Shown here piece by piece: positions 10,680 through 22,710 of a stretch of 64,000 bases of DNA. The notes beneath the pieces are model-generated. The model was given only the letters and a program-made list of their open reading frames with translations, was not told the origin of the DNA and did not search any database. This DNA is from Moniliella sp. 'wahieum' (lineage: Eukaryota; Basidiomycota; Moniliellomycetes; Moniliellales; Moniliellaceae): positions 556,521 to 620,520 of the forward strand of contig RSEE01000039.1 in assembly GCA_003971905.1 (NCBI GenBank). The letters are read 5' to 3'. How positions within the stretch are numbered: the first letter of the stretch is position 1; each line of letters begins with the position of its first letter. The position numbers and the translations under genes are program-made.

Positions 10680-13600
10680 CTACGCCAGCAGGTGCTGCTG
10701 GCGCCAGAAAGCAACCCAGCGGTGCACATCGTGCGCATCCACACAGGATGTGTGCGCCAGGGTGGGACTGACGCCGAGGGTACGCGTCGGGCTCAGGCAC
10801 GGCAGACCCTCATCCACAATCCCCTGCAGGAACGGCTGGAGACGCGTGGCTGCGTACCGCTCCCCGTCCTTCTCGGTCGCCAGCTGGGCCACTTGCTTGA
10901 GCCACGTATGCGGTTCCTCCAGGGGCATCTGCAGCTCCCCACTCAGCGCCCGCATCACCTCCTCCATCTCGGCCCGCTGCGCGTTGGTCAGGTGCATCAC
11001 CCCGCCCGCCCTGCGCCAGCGTCGCGTCAATCACCGTCCCCACTGCACGGTCTGGAAAAGAGAAATGCATGACGGTCAGTCACCACTCCCAAATAGAGTC
11101 CGTAGAAATGCGCAACGTACCCATCGGAAGCCAGTCCGCTTTGCCCTGGAGCAGCGGGAGCGCATGCAGCCGCTGGCTGGCCTGCGCCAAACACCGGGAA
11201 CCACTCCGAAGTGTTCCAGGCTCCCAATCCGTGTGTCGCACCCGTCATCTGGCCAGCACGGAGGGTGGTGGTGCTCGCACCGGCTTCCGCAGCCCGAGCA
11301 AGGATCATCTCGGCCACCGCTTTGGACCGTCCGTAGCCGCCCTGCGCAATGTGGAGCGGCAGTTGGGACTCGGGCACCTGCTTCAGCACCTCCGGCTCGG
11401 CCTCCAACACACGAGCCACGACGAGATAAAGGTGAGGTGGGCCCCACACTGCACGCCAAACGAGATCAGCGCATGAACCCAGCAATCTGCGCCTCAAACG
11501 ACTGAACCGGAATGACAAAGTCCAGCTTCCATGCGCATGGACAATGTGCGTGGTGGTGGCCGCAATTTGAGCGAGCACAGCAGGAGGCACGCTGCCGCCA
11601 GCGCCTCGGCACTGGCCCAGTCCGCCTCGACCAGGTGCAGGCGTGGGGAACGCACCAGGCCGGGGTCCAGCCCCTGGGCCCGGAACGCGGAAGCCTGGCG
11701 ATCGCTCAGTTTCGACCCGGCCCGCGCACGGTCAGTGCGTACACCCAGCCACATCGTCCCGCGCAAGCAGTTGCGACACCAAGTGACTGCCCATCGATCC
11801 CGTCTGCAACCGAACGTCGTTGTTAGTCTGGGACTACTACACATGGTAGAGAGAAGCAAGGAAAAGGGGGGAAATGACGTACACCAGTAACGAGGAAAGT
11901 GTGTTTGGGACTGCGGCGCACAGGAGCCGGCCGCGGGAAGGCCGAGTACTTTTCGATCAGCTGTTCCATGATGCTCACCGGGTCAGGTGCAGCGCGGCTT
12001 TGCCCCCCGGGCCGCCTGGCACACAGCCGAAGGAGCGACGCCGGGGTCGGATGGTCGTACACCAACGTCGTCCGCAACGTCACCTTGGGTCCGACCGCGG
12101 CGGAAAGGTGCTGGTGCAGCTTGGTCGCGATGACGCTATCGGCACCGAGCGTCTGGAACAGGTCCTTGTCCGCCTCGGCTTTGGTCACAGCCTGCGGGAG
12201 GCAGTCGGAGAGCAGAGTGAGCACATACTCAAACGCGCTCTCCTCGGTCCACACTTGCGGTGGCGGCTGAGCGCCAGTAACCAGGTTGCCGGCTTGGTAC
12301 GCCGCTGCAATGTCCTCCTTGTACTGATCCAGCGTGGGCACCGTCCGCACCGATCCTTTGCCCGTGAGCAAAAATGGACGGTCGGACGAAGCAAACAGCA
12401 CCATCTCCCGGCTCAGAGAACCATGCGAAGGGGTTTCCGCGTTGGCGATCTCAACCAGGGGCCACAGTGCGTCGCGGGCACGCGCCAGGGACTCGGCAGA
12501 TCCGTCAGGCACCAGGGCGAGTTGGCATGCAGCTCGATCAGTACACCCGGGGTGCGGCTTGGCGTGGCCAAACACGATGATGATGCACCTCGGGCAAGGG
12601 AGGAGGGCAGTCAGGATCGGGGTCGGGTTCACCTTCTCGCCATTGCTCAGCCACCACTTGATCGTCAATCCGGCCAAGGAGGAGGAAGTGCACTTTGCCG
12701 TCGGGACTCATGCGCTCCAACTTTTCCGTCGAGATCAGGTCGGGCCCAATAGCTGGAAGCGAGGGAGAGGTGATCTTGTACCGGTCCCCGGTCGAGTACG
12801 TCTTGCGGCCAGCGTGTTCACCATTGAAGAGCAAGGGCGAAAAGTAGGGCGTAGCGTACCACAGCATCTCCACCGCTCCATCCGCATCGTCGGGGATGGG
12901 CCGCACAAAGGCATGCGCCAAGGACGTCTTGAGAGTCTCCTCGGCCTGCGAGGTAGGATGGGCAAGGGACGAGACGCACGAAACTTCCGTCGCACCGAAA
13001 AAGGACTGGGGATAAATGCCCACTTCGGCCAGCTTGCGGTGAGACTGGGGCGCGAGATGAGCACCACCGTACACGAGCATAGGGATGCGCCGGAGGGGCG
13101 TGTGGAGGCTTGGGTCGAGAAGTGCTCGTATACGACTGGGGCCGCGATACCCATCCGAGCGCGCGTGGTGGTCAATGCGTGGGTCCAAGACCGCTCGTCA
13201 ACCGGCGAGGGTGAGGCATCCACTGGTAAAACGCCAAAATCGCACCCGACGACGGCGCCATGTGGGCAATCTGCTGCGCCATGGCATGGAAGGGGGGTAG
13301 GTTTCCCAAAAGATGACTTGCCCCGCGCACACGCCGCCGCTGAAAGAACTGCCAGTGTTGCAGCTGCCGTAAGGTGCGCTGGGTGTAAACTCGGATTCGG
13401 GGCCAGAGCCCGTGGTGCCACTCGAGTGAAGAATGGCAGCGGGACGGTTGGGCTCATAAGGGGCGGGCGAACTGATCGTGTCCAGCTCGGGCCCCAGAGA
13501 AGAACGTCATGGGAAGGCCAAGGAATGATGGAACGTCCCATCCACCGTCCCGTAGGAGCTTAACAACCTCGTTCATACGCGCATCCAGATCGACCTTGCC

Positions 13601-14084
13601 CGGGGGCCCGTGAGAATGAAGTGAGTATTGGACTCGCGGACCAGATGAGCGAGAGCGAGAGCCGAGTTGTTGGTGGCCAGGTGAAAGTCTACGAGACCAG
13701 CAAGTTCGGTGCCCAAGGCGAGGCAAAAGTAGTCCAGCGCATCGGCATGGGCGCAGAAGGCGACAACGGGAGTACGGCATTGTCCTTTTTGATGTTCTGA
13801 CCACGGAGTGGACTTGCGTGTGGGCACGGATGTACGCCGCGGCACGACGCAGGCAGGCCGCCCATTCTTGGTTGTTCAGGTCATAGTATCCTTTGTCCTG
13901 CTGACGACGGACAGCCGGAGCGAGGGCGCATGCAGCGCAAGCCAATCGTAGACATGGGCCGGCGCAAAGGGGGGCTCAAACGGCGGGATGACCGCGGTGG
14001 CGCCCGAGGGGAGCGCAGCGGCAGGCGGCAGGTCATCCGCAGTCGCGGGGGGATGGCAGCAAGATCAAGAGTGCTGTGGGGCAT
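10680..14084 (-). CDS. Adenylate-forming reductase (A-T-R, NRPS-like)
   Basis: One minus-strand gene carries three domains in order. The adenylation domain has A3 HSSGTTG (13,408-13,428), A5 FFGATE (about 12,985-13,002), A7 STGDRYKI (about 12,774-12,800) and A8 LLGRIDDQVV with LSNGEKVNPTP (about 12,620-12,690). The thiolation domain has FQTLGADSVIATKLHQHL; the phosphopantetheine Ser codon is 12,135-12,137. The reductase has the nucleotide-binding TGSMGSHLV (about 11,774-11,803) and catalytic YGRSK (about 11,317-11,337), and ends WRQQHLLA-stop at 10,680. Such enzymes activate a carboxylic acid with ATP, load it on the carrier arm and release it as an aldehyde with NADPH. The domain order and the NGEK-x-NP form resemble basidiomycete adenylate-forming reductases more than multi-module NRPSs. 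There is no condensation domain. The start is MPHSTLDLAAIPP at 14,084. Several frame changes and probable short introns (for example near 11,050 and 11,830) interrupt it. The substrate cannot be read from this. Confidence 0.85.
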
Positions 14085-14218
14085 GGTGGAAATGGGGAGG
14101 AAGTGGTAGCGGGAAGAGGATAGCAACAGCTGTACTAGGGTGGGAGAGGAGAGAGGAGTGGGAGCGGGGAGGTGAGGGGAGGCAGAGGCCTGGATAAATG
14201 CGCGCAATGGACCCGATG

Positions 14219-14228
14219 TATATATACC
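14219..14228 (-). promoter_or_regulatory. TATA box of the adenylate-forming reductase gene
   Basis: On the minus strand the string GGTATATATACATC lies about 135 bp upstream of the chosen ATG at 14,084. Position and sequence fit a core promoter TATA element, and it supports that start. Confidence 0.5.
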
Positions 14229-14440
14229 GTGCCGGACGATGGGGTCTTTGGGGCGCTCCTCTGCCCATGCGTGGTAGGATCCATAGTATCCATATACCCA
14301 TAGTACCCAACATAGCGTGTGGCTAGGATGACCGCCAACTCCTCTTCATCCTTTGGTCAGAATGGGAGCATGGACAAGCGCTGCATCTGAATCACGCATC
14401 AAGGTTTTGACGCAATGATTAATGACAGCGGGCATAGCGG

Positions 14441-14460
14441 TCTTAGATCTTAGATCTTAA
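14441..14460. repeat. 7-bp palindromic array (TCTTAGA)n
   Basis: Two full tandem TCTTAGA units and a partial third. Each unit is an odd palindrome with core T-N-A. Confidence 0.8.
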
Positions 14461-14863
14461 TCGAGGAGCTGTCGTTCTATATTGATGCAGCCACCACAAA
14501 CCACACTGGACCTATGGACCGTGCCAGGCTCTGGGTTCGGAGGCCAGTGTACGCTCGTGGAAGGCCCCGGACGCACTGCCCCGATGCACTGTCTGTGTGT
14601 CGGACCACGGGTCACTAGCCACTGAGGGCCGCGATGGGTTGGGTTACACCGAAGGCCGATGGGCTCTGGACCACTGATGGTCAATAACAGCATCTGTGGA
14701 GGGGTATATAGCCTAAGCCAAACGACGGCCGCGATAGCCACCTCGATGCGATTTGACAGTCGCAGCTTCAAATGGGATGAACGTGGGCGGAGGGCACCAC
14801 GGAGGGGGACACCCAGCGCATGATGCGGTGGTGCTGATGCATTTTGGTGGATGTCGATGCAAC

Positions 14864-14892
14864 CTCAAGCTTAAAGCTTAAAGCTTAAGCTT
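14864..14892. repeat. 7-bp palindromic array (CTTAAAG)n
   Basis: CTCAAG, then two CTTAAAG units (14,870-14,883), then CTTAAG and CTT. The full units follow the xyTNAy'x' rule with CT arms. Confidence 0.8.
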
Positions 14893-15346
14893 GGGAAGGA
14901 TAGCGTTAGGCCTGATGCACTGCATATGGGATGATCCTGGCTGTCGGCTACACCGGCCTCGATCTTCTGGAAAACGGAAGAGCAAAGCGGCGCGGCGACG
15001 GCCCCTGGCCTGTTGTGGGACAGCGGCAGCCATTTGATGTGCCTAATCATATTTTGGGGCTACAGCGGCCGCTGTGGTTGCTGGGTGAACGTGGAACGTT
15101 GAATCATGAAGCTTCAGCTTCAAGCGCCAATATAATGTCAAACGTTGAACGTTGCGCTGACGAGGCTTGTCTCTGCCCCTGTGGCGGTGGTGGTCGGGTG
15201 TGGGCTTCTGGTTTGGTCTGCTGTGGGCGGGCGTGGTGCGTGCGTGCGGCGGGCGGCGGAGCGAGTGAGACGCAAGCGTTTGCTCGGTTACGTGCCTGCG
15301 GGTGCCTGCTGGTGCCTGCGGTGTCCGTCGGGTCACTGGTCACCCC

Positions 15347-15370
15347 GTCACACGTCACACGTCACACGTC
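15347..15370. repeat. 7-bp array (GTCACAC)n
   Basis: Three tandem GTCACAC units, then GTCG. It has the same 7-bp period as the other arrays, but the unit is not a perfect odd palindrome. Near-copies such as CACATGTCACATGG follow at about 15,390. Confidence 0.75.
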
Positions 15371-15740
15371 GCGTGTCATTGATGAGCATGCCACATGTCA
15401 CATGGCACGGGTCCCTATAGGCGCAACAGGCTTGGAAGCTGCACAATCCTTCGCACCGCACGAGCAGCACCATGCGCCCCAGTGGAACATGAAGCAACCA
15501 GCCAGTCTGCATTACGCGTTACGCGGCATCGCAATCACAAAAAAGCTACATCGTGTGGGTGGGTAGTCTGCTGAAGCTCTGAAGTATGCACCCGATGGGC
15601 CCTACCCTTCTATAGCCTCCTGTCCTCTCCTCAGAACCACATCCCCATTCCACTCCTCCTTCAGCAATGTGTACTACGCAACGCGTAACAGACGCCAAGT
15701 CGAGCTGGTGACATGAACTGTGACTGTCGTAGGTGCTCGA

Positions 15741-15774
15741 CCTCAGGAAATAGTTAAACGTTAAACGTTAAACG
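15741..15774. repeat. 7-bp palindromic array (GTTAAAC)n
   Basis: Three perfect GTTAAAC units at 15,753-15,773. A single CCTCAGG, a different heptamer of the same class, lies just before at 15,741-15,747. Confidence 0.85.
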
Positions 15775-15931
15775 ACAATTGCCCAGCCTCGGAGTCCTCA
15801 GCCTCAGGGCCTCATCGAACATCGATCATTTTATCTCCCGACTCGGATCTCAGGGTCAGCGCTGCTCAGATTCTGAGATCTCAGCCTCAGCCGCTGTGCG
15901 GCGCCATGCAGGGTTCCTGGGCTCGATCCAT

Positions 15932-15982
15932 ACTCAGTCCGATCATCCATCAGTAACTCAGTACTCAGACTGAGTACTGAGT
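15932..15982. repeat. 7-bp palindromic array (ACTCAGT/ACTGAGT)n
   Basis: ACTCAGT (15,932), GATCATC (15,941), then ACTCAGT, ACTCAG, ACTGAGT and ACTGAGT end to end from 15,956 to 15,982. Both choices of the middle base occur in one array. Confidence 0.85.
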
Positions 15983-16042
15983 TTCAGTACGAGTATATAT
16001 GGCACTGCCTTGATATTCACAAGTCACTGCTTGCATGTGTAA

Positions 16043-16056
16043 CTTGAAGCTTGAAG
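16043..16056. repeat. 7-bp palindromic array (CTTGAAG)2
   Basis: Two abutting CTTGAAG units. Confidence 0.75.
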
Positions 16057-16117
16057 CTCTCCTTGCCACCACTTCCGGGTCCACACTCTGATCGAACAGT
16101 ACTACTATACTACTGCA

Positions 16118-16199
16118 GTTCAACCTCAGTTTAACGTTGAACGTCGTTGAACTGAGAGGCTTGAGGGTACTGAATCTCAGTACTGAGTCTCAGTACTGA
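16118..16199. repeat. Mixed 7-bp palindromic cluster (GTTNAAC, ACTNAGT)
   Basis: GTTCAAC (16,118), GTTTAAC-GTTGAAC in tandem (16,129-16,142), GTTGAAC (16,146), then CTCAGT-ACTGAGT-CTCAGT-ACTGAC at about 16,176-16,199. Two arm types sit within 80 bp. Confidence 0.8.
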
Positions 16200-16701
16200 C
16201 CCCCCGATGCTCTGCCGCACTCTCGCACACTCTCGCTCCATCCCCTTGCATACCCCTTCTCACCACAGTATAACCGGGAGAACCCGTAACGAGCGTAATC
16301 GATGATCACTAACCCGCTAACCACCCTCAAACTCCGATGAGAGATAATGATCCTGGTGACCCAGCGACGTCCTAATGCAGTTATGCAATGGCCGAGAGAA
16401 GACAGGAGCTGGTTGAACGTTGAACCCAGACTGAGGATCAGAAGAAGAAGGAGAAGAAGGAGAAGAAAGGAGAGCGGCACTAGGCCAGGGGATAGGGATA
16501 CTGGTGTGGTGCCCGGATGAGTAAGATGGTCAGGAGTGCCGCGGAGGTGGCTGGCCCATAGGACCTGGTCAACAAGAGATTACCCGTTGTAGTAACCGGT
16601 GGTGATTATGATTATCCACAGATTATCGATCGTCCAGATCATCACTCACCCACCGCAACCCGGTCACCTCACACCTGTCAACATATGCCAACGTTGTCAG
16701 C

Positions 16702-16740
16702 GTTCAACGACGTTCAACGTTCAACGTTCAACGTTCAACT
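16702..16740. repeat. 7-bp palindromic array (GTTCAAC)n
   Basis: One GTTCAAC at 16,702, then four perfect tandem copies from 16,712 to 16,739. Confidence 0.9.
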
Positions 16741-16961
16741 CCTGTGGATCCGTACTAATCTATGCTATGTCCATCCGGGCCAACCTACCCACTCGGTGGA
16801 CTCCGTGCCGAGAATGGCCGCGATGATCGAATCAGACACGTCGCCTGAGATTTGAGATCGAGGGGATCGATGAGATAGCGCGCCCTGAGCCCAGACATTG
16901 AGCAAACGTTTGAAAAGCTCGTGTCGAAGCTTGAGCTTCAGAGCTTCAGGCCGGGCTCAAA

Positions 16962-16982
16962 CTTCAAGCTTCAAGCTTCAGG
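16962..16982. repeat. 7-bp palindromic array (CTTCAAG)n
   Basis: Two CTTCAAG units followed by CTTCAGG. Similar scattered CTTGAG/CTTCAG pieces lie just upstream from 16,925. Confidence 0.8.
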
Positions 16983-17241
16983 CCGGTTGATAGCTTGATT
17001 AACCTTATTAGTCACTTCCTTCTTCCCACGCACAAAACATGCTCCCCGCATCCCCCCGTTTCGAAAATATCGGGCTGAAGAGCTCACCGCGTCGCATACT
17101 ATAACGTAGTTTGACCCTCCTCTGTCTTCTCATGATGTGTGATGCATGATGCATGTTTTGTATGTGCAGATAAACATGATGATACGGAGAACATGCGATA
17201 GGTGACCGACGGCACTGTGCATCAAATCCACAACAAATGGA

Positions 17242-17341
17242 CATGATGCATGATTCTTCGGTATTCTGTTGTTAATGTGAAGAGTGTAGCAAAATGATTA
17301 CGAGGTGCATCTTCTCTATAACTCAGTACTCAGAATGGCCT
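17242..17341. repeat. 7-bp palindromic units CATGATG and ACTCAGT
   Basis: CATGATG-CATGATT at 17,242-17,255 and ACTCAGT-ACTCAGA at 17,321-17,334. Single CATGATG copies also occur at 17,131 and 17,145. Confidence 0.7.
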
Positions 17342-17573
17342 CAGTAAGCTTCAAAAGCTTCAAGCTTTATGAACCTGAAGACTGATTCTGGCAGTTTTTG
17401 CAATGAAGCTTAAATAGCCCGCTGCTTTCACTATTCAACCTGATACTCTGTTCTCACAAGAGGGTTGCTACAGGTTGATACAATTATAATGAAGCACATC
17501 TTACAGGTCTTACATCGGTGGGTCCTTCCGTCCCAGCTATGGGGATCGCGTCGCACCAGTATCTTGTTGCCAC

Positions 17574-17587
17574 GGTGACCGGTGACT
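17574..17587. repeat. 7-bp palindromic pair GGTGACC-GGTGACT
   Basis: Two abutting heptamers with GG arms, the second altered in its last base. It is a minor member of the same class. Confidence 0.6.
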
Positions 17588-19179
17588 GCTTCACCCGTGC
17601 GTACCCGCGTAAGACAACGACTAGTAGCCTTCTCCTGTAGCCCTTGTCCTGCTTCCTACCCCAACGCGTATCTCTCGCGCGCATCGATCGCCTACGCTAC
17701 TGTCCTAACCATTTCACATCCATCGCGGTTTCTATAGCCGCGGGTGTACCAGGACGTCGCTACAACCTCCATACGAAGCCTGAAAGCGACTGCACTCTTT
17801 ATTCTCACACACGGGGAGTGATAATCTACCGCTCACCGGTCACGGATCACAGGCCTCGCTGCGCGGTCACACTGGCCACATACATAGTAGTCTGTAGCGA
17901 CAGTCTCACTTTTGTCTTCTTCCTCTATCGTCGAGATGATCTATACTCGATCATCGCTTCACTAGACTGGCCCTCTGTGACATGTGAAGTGCCTGCGCCG
18001 TGCTCTATGCTCCTGTGTTCGCTTCTCTACTCTCCTGTCTTCTCTCTCCACGACCGATTTCGCTTTTTCTACTCATCGACCATCTTCGATATACCCTTCG
18101 CCAATTCACCTCCGTGCTAATGGCCCACCCCCCTCTCGTCAGAGCCTATGCGCTTATGGTCCGTCCCCTCTCGTCAGATCTCAGACGGGTGGTCATCTGA
18201 TTGTTGCCAGTCGGGCACGGCCAAAAACGCATGCACGCCTATCACTCCTATCTGTAATGGTCCCCTACACTTGGCTACTCTACGTTTCATACTCATGACG
18301 GTCAAAGTTTTAGCCCACGCGGGCAGGACGCCGTTCTAAGGAATCTGTAAAGGAGAGCTCTTCGGGTTGCTGCTGGGATAATAAATGGCGGGTTTTGGCC
18401 GTTTGTTTTACCACTTGACCTGCCTGACATGATATCACACATCTCATGACCGCAACATTAGCTTTTGTCGGTCTGAACATTTGGTTTCTATTTGTGCTGC
18501 TGTGGTCCTTTACGTACCGCTAGAGTGAGAATTGGGATCTTGAGAGCACTTGGGGATCCTATACGGAGGGATCGAATCAGCTACACAGCAGTTTTGGTCA
18601 GACGAATAATAAGCGTAAAGGCAATTAGTCGTGAACCACAAGTCATCAAGCAACATATGAACGCTCTGAAAAAGGACGAAGATAGAAGAAGAAGAAAGAT
18701 AGAGATAGGGGAGATGGAACGAGCAGGGACGCGCAGCCACTGTGAGCAGAATTCGTCCGCCCCAACATAATCGTCCCCGATCCACTTGAGCTTCAGGCCT
18801 CAAGCTTCAAGGCCGTCCAGAGTTCAGATCTTAGATGAAACTGCCCTAACACTGCCCTCTTTCACATATACATATGCTTCGCAATGTCAGACTCACCCCG
18901 TTCTGGGAGGGTAGGCCCTCTAGGCCTGTTTGGGCACCATGACGTGATTCTCATCAGTTGGGGGGATCCCGTGTCCACCCTCATCGATTGTGTCCCTGAT
19001 TACACAGGCATCCTGTTGGGACTGTGTGGACTAACCTCATACTGCTTTTTGTTACACCATAGCCCCTTGTGAAAATGGCACAATGCAATGTATCGTCCTT
19101 CGCATTGACAGAAGATGCACAGTAATGAATGAATATAGTTGTCATCCGTATCGCGCCCAAGACAGGGGGAGGCTCCTGT

Positions 19180-19800
19180 AACAGTCGGGGCTAGACGAGG
19201 GAGACCACAAGGGCTTGTCAGAGACGGGTGAAATGACAAGATCGTTCGTGAGATCGACGTGAGAGGAAACAAAAGGCTTTGGACAGGTATCAGAAGCAAA
19301 AGGGAAAGGGAAGAGCGAGATACACGGGATGCAGAATTGGAAATTGGACAGAGCTTATAGCGCTTATATAGTCAATCGGCGACAGACGCCCCGCCGGATC
19401 ATAAAAAAACTACAGGTATATCGTCTCCTTAGGGGAAGCAGGGCTGGATTGGGTCATCCACAGTGGATTCGGTGGACGGAATTGCCGAAGGAGGAGAATG
19501 GAGGAGTGGTTCTGAGGAAAGGTACAAGAGGCTATGAGAAGGGTAGAGTCATAGTCGGGGCTAAGGCGAGGCAGAGACCAGAGTCGGGACTAGGTCAAGG
19601 GATGTAGCAATAATGTTCGAGGAGAAGAAGCAAGAGCAGAGGACATGGAGCGAAGGAAGAAACAGGGAAATAGCGAGACGCTCGGGATGAAGAAATTGGA
19701 AATGGGCGCGAGATCAGCCCAACGATGACACAGAGAGGCCTGACCTGTGCTCGCGACTCCACGGCTGGTTTCCTATTAAATGGTTTGGGACGAACCAGCC
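19180..19800. repeat. Diverged tandem duplication, about 365-bp period
   Basis: The strings GTCGGGGCTAGACGAGG (about 19,186) and GTCGGGGCTAAGGCGAGG (about 19,554), and AGCGAGATACACGGGATGCAG (about 19,313) and AGCGAGACGCTCGGGATGAAG (about 19,672), recur in the same order and orientation. This points to an old tandem duplication of a non-coding unit. Confidence 0.5.
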
Positions 19801-19903
19801 GCCTACGCCGGATAAACCAGTCAATCAAGCGAAACGCCACTTTGCCCTAGCCATAGAGGCTCTGTATAAACTACTAGAGGGCCACCGGGCCTAAGGGGTC
19901 AGG

Positions 19904-19972
19904 GCTTGGTGCTTGGTGCTTGGTGCTGGTGCTTGTGGCTTGGTGCTTGGTGCTTGGTGATTGGTGCTTTGC
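19904..19972 (+). repeat. 7-bp array (GCTTGGT)n
   Basis: About eight imperfect GCTTGGT units with a few interruptions. The period is 7 as in the palindromic arrays, but this unit is not self-complementary. Confidence 0.8.
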
Positions 19973-22014
19973 TGCCACCGTAGCCTGTTCCCCCGTCGCC
20001 ACCGCAGCCGCCGGTCCACCGTTCCACGCTGGAGGGAATTTATCACCCATGTGCGCGAGTGACCTCCTTCTTACGCCCGCCGCTTACGTCAGAACATTGA
20101 CAACGCGCACGGCCGCTTTATTCAACAGGGATAGAAATGACTTGTTTCGTCCCCTCATAGGTGGTTCCAGCATGTGTAAGAGGAAAACGTCGATCTGTAA
20201 GAAGATCGTCGCAAAAGCCCTCCCCCCTCCGCCGGAAAGCACCTATGGTTTATTGGTTCCGCACTAATGAGTTGAAGAGACCCGTGGCGTGCAGAGAAAA
20301 GCATCATTGTTGGCCCTAAGCGTAACGTGACACTCGTACGAGAAAAAGATGAAAATTGTCACACGGCATACACCAATATGTATGGGCTCCACGCAAGCCA
20401 CTGTGATTTTTCTTCGCCCTGCTTATATATTTGGCTTCCAAACATCTCTGCCTTCGCCTTCGTGTTCTTGGGCTTTAACGTGCTCAATTATCAATCATCA
20501 ATCTCTCGTGTCCCAAATATATCTTCGCTATCTTTTCACCGTTCTGAACATGACCATTCTATTACTCGCCGATCCGCTCTTTTCTCGCCCTCACGGATCG
20601 TTTCGGAGCCCTCTCTGTCGGTATTGCTCATCCTTTGGTAGGTCCGAGAGAAAACCACCTCTGCTTCTCCATTGAGTGTATATGTGAGGCCCGGGTGCAC
20701 TTCCTGCTACTCAAAATCCCATACGTTGTTTTTGCCGACCTGCTATTACTGAAATCCGTTCCTTCTGTCTCACGGTTTCACACGTATTGGCCATCGATTG
20801 GAACGGTCGGAGGTGACTTGTTACTGCCTTGTTCGACACTTCCCGCGATATGGCCATCTTCGAAGGAAATCCTACTCAATCTGTTATGTGTTGTGCTATA
20901 TTTATTCCTATATCGTTCCCCAAAACGTATATAGTAGAGAAGCAAGATGAACGGTTCGGTTTAGACGTAGCGTTTCCCCTGTCCCAGCCTTAAGCTCTGT
21001 CAATCATATTCCGCAGGGTAGAGAACGACAAAGAAACTCCGCTTCCACCGCTACAGATCCTACCATGGCAATCAAGACGCCATCAGTGGAGTCGAGAAGT
21101 TTAGGATCCTGTGACTTCTTCGCAATTTGCTTGCTAACTCCGTTTACAGCATGCACATTTACACAATTGCAGTGTATGGTGGGCATTAATAGGCATCTTC
21201 TGAAGGAAGTGTGGTGTGATTTGATTTCGCTTACCATGGAAACTGGCTGCTGGGGGACAGCGACTCGACTCGCTTTGGGGTTGGATGCGGCTGGTGCGCC
21301 CCATTTGATCGTTCCCCTCCGTCCTTTTCTCCCTATTTTGCACTCATTGGCGTCAGTTGCGTACAAGAAGCTCTCACTCTTTCCGTCCTGCTGCACAGTG
21401 CAAAACCATGTTAATCATCCGTACCTTGGAAAATAATCGTTATTCTCTCATTGAACGGACAAGCGCGTCCAGCGCTCTCATTTCCCGTTCACGTAGCGAC
21501 CGCCTCCGAATCGCCGTTGCCCATCGACTGCTCAGTAAAATGCCTTGCTCTATACTCCCCACTCTTTAGATATATGACGTGATATCGTGATATCGCCTGG
21601 AGAGAAAGCCAAATGGATTGCTACTTCTCATGACATACGTGATGCCATTGAATGGCTCGTTGTTAATACGTGCTGCTACGATTCTGTCTGTAGTAGTATA
21701 TAACCCTCTTTTTGCATCATTGACGTGTGGGTGTATTGTGTACAAAAAAGGCTTGACTACCAAGAGGATTGACGCGGGAACGGAGATAAGGAATGACTCC
21801 TATAGTGGCCTCCCCACAATGGACAGAGGTTGTGTTGAGCGTTGAGTGCCATGGGTGAATCATGTATTTTTGGCCAACGTCCCATCAGTTTCTCTCCGCA
21901 GGCCTAGGAGTTCCGTTGTTTTCTCCCTCCTCTGTTTATTTGTTCCGCATGCAGCTGAGCCCCTCTGGTGACTACTAGCTGCTTGAAGCTTAATGTTCCT
22001 CAGTAGGCGTTGCT

Positions 22015-22100
22015 GGTTGGCTTAGAGATCCCCAGCCCCCACCATCAGTGCGATTGCATCACCCCCGAGGAATCAGCACTCCAGGCCTCGTCGCAGGTTG
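22015..22100 (+). repeat. Left arm of a diverged inverted repeat
   Basis: About 85 bp that matches, imperfectly, the reverse complement of 24,045-24,132. The best-preserved part is GTGCGATTGCATCACCC followed by CGAGGA. The pair brackets the secreted-protein gene. Confidence 0.5.
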
Positions 22101-22696
22101 TTTTGCTGCGGACGACGCGGCGAAGAGGGCGGACAAGCGGCGACGATGCCGCCAGGCCCGAACAAATGAAAAAGCCGCGGAGAGGATTGCGTGGGGTTGC
22201 TACGCTTTGCTACCTTCCAAGTAGTCGCTATAGTCACCAGCCACCTGACTCGTATAGTCACTATCGTGACTACGGCGATGCTAGTGATCGACGGTGTTGT
22301 ACTGAAGGAGGGTCCAGGAGGCGATCTCAGATCTCGGGCCGAGCAAGGCGGGCATCCTCGGCCGAAAAAGCTAAAGCCGCGGCCGAGAGGATTGTTGAGA
22401 TGTTCGGGCGCTCGGGCGCTCAGGCGTGTGTCGGTCTTCCGCCGTCTGGGCCACCAGCAGGGGCCACGCATGCCGCACGTCGGCCGGGATCCCGACAACC
22501 AGGCACGCATTCGAGGCTGCCCTCTTCTGGCAATGGGGCATGTGTGTGGGATGCGACGTGCGACATGCTCGCAGGGGCCAGTGAGCCACCAGCGACAAAA
22601 TGATTCGACCGGTGGGTGGCTCGCTGAGCGCTCCAGAGCCTACACCCTGACACGTGACATGCTGGTGCTTATTGCTTGTCCAACATGCCAGCCACC

Positions 22697-22710
22697 GTTA
22701 AACGTTAAAT
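22697..22710. repeat. 7-bp palindromic pair GTTAAAC-GTTAAAT
   Basis: One perfect and one altered unit, then TAAAAC. Confidence 0.65.

Noticed and set aside
21004-21436. Overlapping open frames of about 125 codons on both strands at 21.0-21.4 kb
   Set aside because: Neither translation shows a domain, intron or promoter. Chance frames in AT-richer DNA are more likely.
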